From: Clostridium sp. 1001271st1 H5
GTDB taxonomy: Bacteria; Bacillota; Clostridia; Lachnospirales; Lachnospiraceae
Assembly: GCF_005845215.1 (NCBI RefSeq)
Contig: NZ_SPHO01000014.1
Location: 83,421 to 147,420, forward strand
DNA: 64,000 bases
Reading direction: 5' to 3'
The notes beneath the pieces were generated by a model. The model searched no databases. It worked only from the letters and a program-made list of their open reading frames with translations, and was not told where the DNA came from. Made by a program: the position numbers and the translations under genes. Within the stretch, counting starts at the first letter, position 1. Each line of letters begins with the position of its first letter. Below, one piece after another: positions 30,296 through 39,100 of this stretch.

Positions 30296-32680
30296 CTACA
30301 GCTTCAGATTCCTGAGCCTCAGGGCATTTCCCACCACGCACACCGAGCTTAAGGACATGGCAAATCCTCCCAGCATGGGGCTTAAAAGAGGACCGCCCAG
30401 CAGGTACAGCACACCGGCTGCCACCGGAATGCCCAATGAATTGTAGAAAAATGCCCAGAACAGGTTCTGCTTGATATTGCGGATGGTTGCCTTGCTCAGT
30501 TTAATTGCCCTGTAAACATCCATCAAATCCGACTTCATCAGCACCACATCCCCGGACTCCAGGGCGATATCGCTGCCGTTTCCAATGGCGCAGCCCACAT
30601 CCGCCTGTACCAGCGCCGGCGCATCGTTGATGCCGTCACCTACCATCATAACTGTTTTTCCTTCATTCTGCAACCGGTTTACAACCTGGGCCTTGTCTTC
30701 CGGAAGCACCTCAGCCACCACCTGGTCCACATGGGCCAGCTTTCCGATGTACCGGGCTGTTCTCTCATTATCGCCTGTAACCATGTACACAGCCACGCCC
30801 AGGCTCTTTATCTTTTCCACTGCCTCCACGCTGGTTTCCTTGATGGTATCAGCCACGCACACAATGCCGGCCAGCCGTCCGTCAATCACCACATACATAG
30901 GGGTCTTTCCTGTATTGGCGTACTCTGAAGCTCTCTTTTCCGTATCCTGGGATACCGGCACATGCAGGTGGTCCAGAAGACGCCGGTTGCCCACCGCCAC
31001 CTTCCATCCCTTCCATGTTGTGATGATGCCTGCTCCGGTAATGCTCTCAAAGGCCTCGGGCATCACCAGGTCCATCTGCTTCTCCCTGGCCGCCTGTACA
31101 ATGGCCTGGCCCAGGGGATGTTCCGACATCTGCTCACAGGAGGCCGCGATTCCTAAAAGATGTTCCTTGTTCTCATCGCCGGAGGCCTTTGCTTCCTTGG
31201 TGCTGTCCTTTGCGGCTATTCCCTCCTGGTTCTCATCCGCGGCAGGCGGCACAGAGCCGGGCACAGAGGAAGATTCCAGCTTCCACACCTGCTCCACCAC
31301 AGCAGCGCTGATTACATTCACATCCGTCACCCTGGGTTTTCCCTCTGTAATGGTCCCTGTCTTATCCAGTATGACAGCGTCCACCTTATGGCAAATCTCC
31401 AGGGCCTCGCCGCTCTTAATCAGGATACCGTGTCCGGCTCCGACCCCGGTTCCCACCATGATAGCCGTGGGAGTGGCAAGCCCCAGGGCACAGGGGCAGG
31501 CAATGACCAGGACCGCCACAAATATGGTCAGTACAAAGGAAAGCTCCTTTCCTCCAAAAACCCACCACAGCAGCGCTGCTGCCAGGGCGATTCCCATGAC
31601 AGCGGGAACAAAATATCCGGCCACCTTATCCGCCAGTTTGGAAATAGGCGCTTTCTTGCCCTGGGCATCCTCAATCATTTTAATGATTTTTGACAGGGTG
31701 GTATCGCTTCCCACATGGGTCACTTCCACCTCCATGGCCCCGTTGTAGTTCATGCTTCCGCCAATCACACTGTCCCCTGTCTGTTTTTCCACCGGGATGC
31801 TCTCCCCGGTCAGCATGGACTCGTCCACGCTGCTGTTTCCCTGTACAAGTATACCATCCAGGGGTATACGGCTGCCCGGTTTAATCAGAATATGCTGCCC
31901 GACAGCCACTGTGGATGTCTCCACTTCCCGCTCCGTACCGTTCTCATAGAGAATGGCTGTGTCCGGCGCCAGCTCCATAAGCTTGCGGATGGCCTCGGAG
32001 GTCTTGCCCTTGCTGCGGCTCTCCATGAACTTGCCCAGCATTACCAGGGTAACTACAACGGCTGCTGATTCATAGTACAGCTGATGGGCCTTCATGTGGT
32101 CCCCCGGAATACCTATGGTCATCACAAGGCTGTAGATAAATGCGCTTCCCGTACCAATGGCCACCAGGGAATCCATGTTGGGATTGCCCTTAAGCAGGGA
32201 ACGGATTCCCACCAGATAGAACCTGCGTCCGCAAATCAGGACCGGCACAGTCAGTATAAGCTGGGCCAGGGCAAAATTAAGCGGATTCTTATCCATCTCC
32301 ATAAACGCGGGTAAGGGCAGGGTAAAAGGCAGCATATGTCCCATGGAGATGTAGAGCAGGGGCACTGCAAAGCAGACAGCGGTAATCACCCTGCGCTTTA
32401 CGGCTGCCAGCTGTTCCTCCTGCTGCTGCCATTCCTCCTCTTCCTTTTGCTTGTTCTGTTCTTCCTCCACAATCAGGCTGGCAGAAAAGCCTGCCTTGGA
32501 TACCTTCTCGCAAATCATCTCAGGCGTTACCTGTCCTTCATCATAGGTAATCACCATCCGGTTGGTAGTCAGGTTCACATTACTGCTCTCCACACCGGTT
32601 AACTTTCTCGTAACGCGCTCCACCGCGCTGCTGCATGCCGCACAGGACATTCCGTCTATGTGATATTGTTGCGTAGTCAT
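30296..32680 (-). CDS. copA: Copper-exporting P1B-type ATPase
   Basis: Pumps Cu(I) out of the cytoplasm. One N-terminal HMA domain (GMSCAACSSAV), eight membrane helices, the ion-site CPCALGLATP, phosphorylation site DKTGTITEG, HP motif SEHPLGQAIV, GDGINDAPAL hinge, and the last-helix Met/Ser block (MSLSSVCVVGNA). ATG 32680 follows GGAAAGGAG; an ATG 14 codons upstream lies beyond the operator. The nucleotide domain holds a roughly 40-residue acidic low-complexity insert (around residue 480, ...VPPAADENQEGIAAKDS...). Confidence 0.95.
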   Translation of the reverse strand: MTTQQYHIDGMSCAACSSAVERVTRKLTGVESSNVNLTTNRMVITYDEGQVTPEMICEKVSKAGFSASLIVEEEQNKQKEEEEWQQQEEQLAAVKRRVITAVCFAVPLLYISMGHMLPFTLPLPAFMEMDKNPLNFALAQLILTVPVLICGRRFYLVGIRSLLKGNPNMDSLVAIGTGSAFIYSLVMTIGIPGDHMKAHQLYYESAAVVVTLVMLGKFMESRSKGKTSEAIRKLMELAPDTAILYENGTEREVETSTVAVGQHILIKPGSRIPLDGILVQGNSSVDESMLTGESIPVEKQTGDSVIGGSMNYNGAMEVEVTHVGSDTTLSKIIKMIEDAQGKKAPISKLADKVAGYFVPAVMGIALAAALLWWVFGGKELSFVLTIFVAVLVIACPCALGLATPTAIMVGTGVGAGHGILIKSGEALEICHKVDAVILDKTGTITEGKPRVTDVNVISAAVVEQVWKLESSSVPGSVPPAADENQEGIAAKDSTKEAKASGDENKEHLLGIAASCEQMSEHPLGQAIVQAAREKQMDLVMPEAFESITGAGIITTWKGWKVAVGNRRLLDHLHVPVSQDTEKRASEYANTGKTPMYVVIDGRLAGIVCVADTIKETSVEAVEKIKSLGVAVYMVTGDNERTARYIGKLAHVDQVVAEVLPEDKAQVVNRLQNEGKTVMMVGDGINDAPALVQADVGCAIGNGSDIALESGDVVLMKSDLMDVYRAIKLSKATIRNIKQNLFWAFFYNSLGIPVAAGVLYLLGGPLLSPMLGGFAMSLSSVCVVGNALRLRNLKL

Positions 32681-32697
32681 ATGTTTCACTCCTTTCC

Positions 32698-32750
32698 TAT
32701 ACCCCACCTGGGTATATTGCAATTATAGAGCACTAACTGCACATTGTCAA
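32698..32750 (-). promoter_or_regulatory. copA promoter with CsoR box
   Basis: Perfect consensus TTGACA (32745-32750), 17 nt, TATAAT (32722-32727). A palindrome TATACCC-AGGTG-GGGTATA (32698-32716) overlaps the transcription start and has the TACCC/GGGTA form of known CsoR operators. Confidence 0.88.
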
Positions 32751-32832
32751 TAGGTAGTATGCCCAGGAATGAAAATCTTTACTATTTTTGCTGATTCTTA
32801 TTGATTTTCCAAAAAAAACAGGCAGATGCCTG

Positions 32833-33303
32833 TCATTTCTTGGGCGCCGTCACTGCCATGCAATACCTCGCCAGCGCATAGAGGGTGAGGAGAGCTGCTA
32901 TGATGGTTTCCGCAGCAACGGCATATGCCAAAGCTGGCGCCGGATGCCCCATATTGCCAAGACAGGCCATGGCCATCTTAAGGCCAATGGCTGTGATGAC
33001 AAATGGAAATGTGAATGCTGCATAACTGGGATAAAATTTCATCTTCAGATATGCCGGTGTCTTTATTAGCACTGCAATGTATATGACTAAGGTTCCTGAA
33101 ACACTGGCCATGATGGGATTCTTCATGTCCTCGGCAAACTGGCCGGGGTATAATATGTTTTTAGCCACAATCAGAAGCCCCAGAACCAGGGATACTGCCC
33201 CACACAAAAGGCGGACTCCCTCGGAATAGGACTGGAGCAGATTTCCCAGGGCCGCCATGCCCAGCATGACGCCTGTGGCCGGAAGAGGTATTCTTTTTAT
33301 CAT
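32833..33303 (-). CDS. Internally shortened TDT/TehA-type (SLAC1 family) transporter
   Basis: A 156-residue membrane protein that aligns with both ends of TDT family exporters but not the middle. The N-terminal part (PLPATGVMLGMAALGNLLQS, DMKNPIMASVSGTLV) leads directly to a late block (KMKFYPSYAAFTFPFVITA). The family normally has about 300 residues and ten helices, so roughly half is missing without loss of frame. The product may be non-functional or a small oligomeric remnant. AGGAGCG precedes the start. Confidence 0.7.
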   Translation of the reverse strand: MIKRIPLPATGVMLGMAALGNLLQSYSEGVRLLCGAVSLVLGLLIVAKNILYPGQFAEDMKNPIMASVSGTLVIYIAVLIKTPAYLKMKFYPSYAAFTFPFVITAIGLKMAMACLGNMGHPAPALAYAVAAETIIAALLTLYALARYCMAVTAPKK

Positions 33304-33315
33304 CTGCGTACGCTC

Positions 33316-33545
33316 CTATTCGTCAATATTCGTAAGTCCCTTTTCCCGTATAATCATCTCAGCCACCTTGCCTGCCACCAGGCCCGTGAAGCGGATGCAC
33401 TGTTCCTTATGCTCTCCTGCGCCCATATCAAATTCCTTTGTGAGAATACGGCAGCACAGCGCATAATTGCTGCGGATGGTACAGACAACTGCTTCCGAAC
33501 AGAAGAAGCCTCCCCGGAATAAATCCTCTGCGTCCTGTGTCCCAT
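33316..33545 (-). pseudogene. Broken C_GCAxxG_C_C family redox protein
   Basis: The reading frame shows DAEDLFRGGFFCSEAVVCTI near the start and KEFDMGAGEHKEQCIRFTGL near the end, as in the small Cys-rich family, but the central Gly-Cys-Ala-x-x-Gly block is absent. The only suitable ATG (33543-33545) is in another frame. So it carries a 5' frameshift and an internal deletion. It sits directly upstream of the shortened TDT gene. Confidence 0.6.
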
Positions 33546-33592
33546 TGTTTTTAATAATACAAAACCAGATGCAATAGAGAAAAACAATGCCC

Positions 33593-34081
33593 TTACATGG
33601 CCTTCTCCAAAAGCCGTCTGAACACCAATAACAGTACTGCAAACAGTGCAGCCACAAATATCAGCGTCTTTGCAACTGTCATACTGATAAACCCGCTTAC
33701 CAGGACGCCTATATAGAGCATGAACATCATGGTATATCCTGTGTAGGCCCAGCACCGCAGACCCAGCATACGGTTCCTCTCATCCGTCTCATATATCCTG
33801 CGTTTTTCTTTAAGCTCCGGGTTTCTCAGATACTGCAGGTTGCGGATAATGGATGCCGTACCGGCTGCAGCCAGGCCAAAGCCGGTCCCGCCGTAAAATC
33901 CCGGCATGAATTCCCGGTATCCCTGCTCCAGATACATCACCATGGCACGGTTCCTGACTGCAAAGGACAGCCCTATGGCCGCTGCGCCCAACAGGATAAA
34001 GCATATTCCAAATACAATCCTGTTCCTGCATCTCTTCTCAAAATCAATGGGGTTTTCAATAAATAACTGGTTCAGCCACAT
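33593..34081 (-). CDS. Membrane protein coupled to an XRE regulator
   Basis: About 162 residues with four hydrophobic segments (FGICFILLGAAAIGLSFAV, GGTGFGLAAAGTASII, YTMMFMLYIGVLVSGFI, LIFVAALFAVLLLVF) and a cytoplasmic basic loop. ATG 34081 is chosen because AGGAGGAG lies 5 nt upstream, in preference to a GTG two codons earlier. It starts right after the regulator stop, a common pairing of small XRE regulators with membrane proteins in Firmicutes. Function unknown. Confidence 0.7.
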   Translation of the reverse strand: MWLNQLFIENPIDFEKRCRNRIVFGICFILLGAAAIGLSFAVRNRAMVMYLEQGYREFMPGFYGGTGFGLAAAGTASIIRNLQYLRNPELKEKRRIYETDERNRMLGLRCWAYTGYTMMFMLYIGVLVSGFISMTVAKTLIFVAALFAVLLLVFRRLLEKAM

Positions 34082-34083
34082 AT

Positions 34084-34284
34084 TCACTCCTCCTCTTCAA
34101 ATAAAAATATATCCTCAATGCTTTTTCCGAAAAATCTTGAAATCTTAAAAGCCAGCTGCAGGGAAGCATTATACTTCCCGTTCTCAAGGGATATTATGGT
34201 CTGCCTGGTCACTCCCAGGGCAGATGCCAGTTCCTCCTGGGTGACCTTGTTCTGTTTTCTCAGTTCCTGTATCCTGGTCTTCAA
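34084..34284 (-). CDS. Small XRE-family regulator
   Basis: A 66-residue helix-turn-helix protein: KVTQEELASALGVTRQTIIS then LENGKYNASLQLAFKISRFF and an acidic end (EDIFLFEEEE). Typical of the YozG-like class paired with a membrane protein. The leader is about 155 nt. Probably autoregulatory through the repeats around its promoter. Confidence 0.88.
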   Translation of the reverse strand: MKTRIQELRKQNKVTQEELASALGVTRQTIISLENGKYNASLQLAFKISRFFGKSIEDIFLFEEEE

Positions 34285-34434
34285 TCACACCACCCTTTCC
34301 GCTTTGTATTTTTACATAGGATTCCTTTCCGGTTTTGTATTGTCTGCTCCGGCCTTTTAATATTGCCTGCTGGGTTTTTGTATAGCCTGTTTCTCTTTCC
34401 GTGCAGCCGGCCGCATATCAAAAGTATGGTTTCC

Positions 34435-34487
34435 TTTACATTTTTAGTATAGTATACTTTACATAAAATGTCAAGCTGATTTTACAT
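34435..34487 (-). promoter_or_regulatory. Promoter of the XRE/membrane pair with 23-bp-phased repeats
   Basis: Minus strand TTGACA (34469-34474), 17 nt, TATACT (34446-34451). ATGTAAA occurs three times on the same strand (TTTACAT at 34435-34441, 34458-34464, 34481-34487), spaced exactly 23 bp and bracketing the promoter. Confidence 0.65.
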
Positions 34488-34519
34488 TTTGTTTCCTGTC
34501 CGGCTAAAATTCCACCGCA

Positions 34520-34569
34520 CAAAAACAGCCCCCGGGGATTCCATTTACAGCGAATCCCCAGGGGCAGCC
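34520..34569 (-). terminator. Terminator of the SNF transporter gene
   Basis: Minus strand CCCCTGGGGATTC paired with GAATCCCCGGGGG, then CTGTTTTTGTG. Confidence 0.85.
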
Positions 34570-34615
34570 CTGCGCATCAATTCCGATTTTATCTTTTATC
34601 CGTTAAAAATCACAC

Positions 34616-35989
34616 CTAATTCCCCATAAACTTGGAAGCATATCCCTGTATAAATATGCCGAGCACAATCAATGGAAGGATATAGCTCACATAAACCCTG
34701 GCCCATGCAGGAAAAGGAATGCCCTCCCCTTCATTGGCCTCTGCCATGAATTTCTTAAAGCCCCACCCGTAACGGCTGGTGCAGAACAGCAGATAAAGCA
34801 TGCTGCCGATGGGCAGCAGGTTGTTGCTGAGGATAAAATCCTCCAAATCCAGAACCGTGCTTCCCTCCCCCAGGGGAGCAAAGCCGCTCCACAGGTTAAA
34901 GCCCAGCACACACGGAACAGACAGGATAATGACGGCTGCTATGTTGCAGAGAACCGCCTTCTTAATGGTGCACCCCGTCAAATCCGTTGCAAAGGAAATG
35001 ATGTTCTGGAACACTGCAATGATAGTGGAAAAGGCAGCAAAGGACATGAACAGGAAAAACAGCGTTCCCCAGATTCTGCCGCCTGCCATGTGGTTAAATA
35101 CATTGGGCAGGGTAATGAAAATCAGGGACGGCCCTGCTTTGGACTCAATGTTATAGGCAAAGCAGGCCGGAAATATGATAAGTCCCGCCATGAAGGCCAC
35201 CAGGGTGTCCAGCAGGGTGACGCTGATAGCTTCCCCTGTCAGAGTCCTCTCCTTGCCGATATAGCTGCCGAAGATGGCCAGCGCTCCGATACCGATGCTC
35301 AGCGTAAAAAAGGATTGTCCCAACGCGGCAAACACGGCTTCTCCGATGCCCGCCTCCACCATCTTGCCAAAATCAGGCTTCAGGTAAAACTCCAGTCCGG
35401 GACCGCCTCCCGGCAGAACCATGGAGTGAATGGCCAGAACCACCAGAAGCACCAGCAGACACACCATCATGACCTTTGTAATGCGCTCCACGCCCTTCTG
35501 AAGGCCCATGGCGCAGACTCCAAAGCACATGAGGACAACCACCACCATGAAGCCGCCCATGAGCCCTGGATTGGCCAGCATGTTTCCGAATTCACCGGCC
35601 ACTGCCTCTGAATCCATACCGCCGAAGTCCCCCTTAAGGGTCTTGAAGAAATAGAGCATCATCCATCCGCCCACCGTGGTGTAGAACATCATAAGGATGT
35701 AGTTGCCTGCCATGGCAATATACTTGGTCAGATGCCACTTGCTGCCCTCCGGCTCCAACAGGTCAAAGGACAGGGCTGCGCTCTTGCGGCTGGCCCTTCC
35801 AACTGCAAATTCCATGACTACGATGGGAAGTCCCAGTATCAGCAGGAATACCAGGTATACCAGCACAAAAGCGGCCCCTCCGTATTCGCCTACAATATAA
35901 GGGAACCGCCACACATTGCCCAGACCAATGGCGCATCCTGCGCTTATAAGGATGAAGCCCAGCCTGGACGAGAACTTTTCGCGTTCCAT
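34616..35989 (-). CDS. Sodium-dependent transporter, SNF (NSS) family
   Basis: A 457-residue Na+-coupled transporter of amino acids or related compounds. The N-terminal signature SAGCAIGLGNVWRFPYIVGE is followed by GGAAFVLVYLVFLLILGLPI and eleven or so further hydrophobic segments, with SLSIG-type unwound helix region FFTLSIGIGALAIFGSYIG. Bacterial members include LeuT, MhsT and TnaT. Substrate not determined by sequence. Stand-alone gene with its own terminator. Confidence 0.93.
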   Translation of the reverse strand: MEREKFSSRLGFILISAGCAIGLGNVWRFPYIVGEYGGAAFVLVYLVFLLILGLPIVVMEFAVGRASRKSAALSFDLLEPEGSKWHLTKYIAMAGNYILMMFYTTVGGWMMLYFFKTLKGDFGGMDSEAVAGEFGNMLANPGLMGGFMVVVVLMCFGVCAMGLQKGVERITKVMMVCLLVLLVVLAIHSMVLPGGGPGLEFYLKPDFGKMVEAGIGEAVFAALGQSFFTLSIGIGALAIFGSYIGKERTLTGEAISVTLLDTLVAFMAGLIIFPACFAYNIESKAGPSLIFITLPNVFNHMAGGRIWGTLFFLFMSFAAFSTIIAVFQNIISFATDLTGCTIKKAVLCNIAAVIILSVPCVLGFNLWSGFAPLGEGSTVLDLEDFILSNNLLPIGSMLYLLFCTSRYGWGFKKFMAEANEGEGIPFPAWARVYVSYILPLIVLGIFIQGYASKFMGN

Positions 35990-36051
35990 CTATATATCCC
36001 CCGTTTCGTAATATGACATGAGTTACCGGACTGTTTCGGACAGCCGGACTC

Positions 36052-36086
36052 AATAAAAGAGCCCTTAATCCTAAGGACTCTTTCAT
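36052..36086 (-). terminator. Terminator of the pyrH-polC cluster
   Basis: Minus strand AAAGAGTCCTTA paired with TAAGGGCTCTTTT, loop GGAT, ending in TTTTATT; lies 70 bp beyond the polC stop. Confidence 0.75.
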
Positions 36087-36155
36087 ATACTACCATAATA
36101 TTACACAAATATCAACCTGTCTCTGTCCTTTGTCATAGGGAACGCCGGAGGCTGC

Positions 36156-39100
36156 CTATAAATCAAACAGGGATAACTGATTGGATTTTGGAAGGTCCTT
36201 CAGCAGTCCCAGGTCCGACATCAGGGAACAGAGGGTGCCGTTTACCTTGGAACGGTTGCTGAAATCCTCGATGGACAGGAAGGCGCCGTCCTTGACCGCG
36301 TCCACCACAGCCTCCGCCGCCTTCTCACCCAGTCCGTCAATACTGCTGAGGGAAGGCATCAGCTTGCCGTCTATGATTTGGAAATGCCTTGCCTTTGCCC
36401 GGTAAATATCAATGGGCGTAAATTCAAAGCCCCTGGCATACATTTCCTGGACAATACGCATATCCCTCAAGGTATCCTGCTCCTTCTTGGACAGGGTGTC
36501 CGCCCTCTTCTTATAATCCGCCAGATAGTATTCCAGCTTATCCCTTCCCTGGCACATGATTTCATAGGAAAATGCGCTGGCACGGATACTGAAGAACGCA
36601 GCGTAATAAGCCAGGGGATAGAATATTTTACAGTAAGCAATACGCCACGCCATCATAACGTAGGCAGCCGCATGGGCTTTGGGGAACATGTACTTGATTT
36701 TCTTACAGGACCAGATATACCAGTCCGGAACCCCGTGGGCCTTCATCTCCTCCTCCCACTCCGGCTTTAATCCCTTTCCCTTTCGCACGCTCTCCATGAT
36801 GGTGAAGGAAAGTCCCTGCTCCAGGCCCTGGGCAATCAGGTAGACCATGATGTCATCCCGGGTACAGATGGCTGTCTGAATGGTGGCCTTTCCCTCCTGA
36901 ATCAGGGTCTGGGCATTGCCCAGCCACACATCCGTACCATGGGCCAGACCGGCGATACGCACCAGGTCGGAAAAGTACTTGGGCTTAGTGTCAAGAAGCA
37001 TCTGCATGGCAAAATCCGTACCGAACTCAGGTACGCCCAGGGCGCCCAGAGGACAGCCCCCGATATCGTCCGGCATGATTCCCAGGGCAGATGTGTCCTG
37101 GAACAGGCTCATAACCTCCCGGCTGTCCAGGGGAATATCCTTTACAGGGTCAATGCCAATCAGGTCCTGCAGCATACGAATCATGGTAGGGTCATCGTGT
37201 CCCAGTATGTCCAGCTTCAGCAGGTTGTGGTCAATGGAATGGTAATCAAAATGGGTGGTGACCGTGGAGGTGGTCATATCGTTGGCAGGGTGCTGTACCG
37301 GGGTAAAGGAATAGATTTCCTCCCCCAGCGGAAGCACGATGATGCCTCCCGGGTGCTGTCCCGTGGTTCTCCGCACCCCCACACAGCCCTGCACAATGCG
37401 GTTAATCTCACAGTTACGCTTCCTGGTTCCCCTTTCCTCATAATATTTCTTTACATAGCCAAAGGCTGTCTTATCCGCCAGGGTGCCAATGGTTCCCGCA
37501 CGGAAGGTCTGGCCCTTTCCAAAGATAACCTCCGTATAGTCGTGGGCCTTACTCTGGTACTCGCCTGAAAAGTTAAGGTCGATATCAGGCTCCTTGTCTC
37601 CTTTAAAGCCCAGGAAGGTCTCAAACGGAATGTCAAACCCGTCCTTTTCCAGAGGTGTTTTGCACACAGGGCATTCCTTATCCGGCATATCGCATCCGGC
37701 CATACCGGAGAACTGCTTCACTTCTTCGGAATCAAAGTCATAGTAACGGCACTTGGGGCAGTGGTAATGGGGGCTCAGCGGATTTACCTCCGTGATACCG
37801 GACATAGTGGCCACAAAGGAGGAGCCTACGGAGCCACGGGACCCCACCAGATATCCGTCCTCATTGGACTTCCACACCAGCTTCTGTGCAATGATATACA
37901 TAACCGCAAATCCGTTGGTGATGATGGAATGAAGCTCCCGCTCCAGCCGGTCCACAACGATTTTAGGCAGGTCCTCCCCGTACATCTCATGGGCCCTGTC
38001 ATAACATATCTTGGTCAGCGTCTTGTCGGAATCCTCGATAACAGGCGGACACTTGTCCGGCCGCACCGGTGCAATCCGCTCGCACATATCCGCAATCTTC
38101 CTGGTGTTGGTAACTACCACCTCATGGGCCTTATCCGGCCCCAGATAGGAAAATTCCTCCAGCATCTCCTCTGTTGTCCTGAGATACAGGGGGGCCTGGT
38201 CATCCGAATCCTTAAATCCCTGGCCGGCCATAATGATTCTGCGGTATACCTCGTCCTGGGGGTCCAGGAAATGAACGTCGCAGGTGGCGCAGACCAGCTT
38301 GTTAAACTGCATTCCCAGTTCCACTATCTTTTTATTGATATCTATCAAATCCTCCTGGGTTTTCACCGTGCTCTTCTCGTCCCGGAGCATGAATGCATTG
38401 TTTCCCAGAGGCTGGATTTCCAGGTAATCATAGAAATTCACAAGCCGGGCAATCTCTGTGTCCGGTGCGCCGCGGAGCAGGGCCTGGTACAATTCCCCGG
38501 CCTCACAGGCTGAACCGATAATCAGTCCCTCCCTGTACTTCTCCAGCAGACTCTTGGGAATCCTGGGCCTTCTGGCATAGTATTCCAGATGGGACCAGCT
38601 CACCAGACGGTACATGTTCACACGCCCGATGTCATTTTTAGCCAGAATGATAACATGGTGGGTAGGGAGCTTGCGTATGGTATCCGTGTCCATGGTGCTG
38701 AGGGCATTGAGCTGGTTTAAGTCATTTACATCCCGGTCCCGCAGCATCTTCACAAAGGCGGCGAATATTTCCGCTGTGGCGCCTGCATCATCCACCGCCC
38801 TGTGATGGTTCTGCAGGGAAATGTTCAGGGCCTTGGCAACCGTGTCCAGCTTAAAACGGTTCAGGTTGGGCAGAAGAAGCCTGGCAATGGCAACCGTATC
38901 CAGCACCGTGGGATTGAAAGGAAGCTCCAGTTCCTCCGCAAAATGGTCTATGAATCCCACATCAAAGCTTGCATTGTGGGCTACAAGGACTGCATCCCCC
39001 ACAAATTCCAGAAATTGCGGCAGAACCACATCAATTTTTGGGGATGGAAGCACCATGGAATCGTTGATGCCCGTCAGCTTCTCTATGTCGAAGGGAATGG

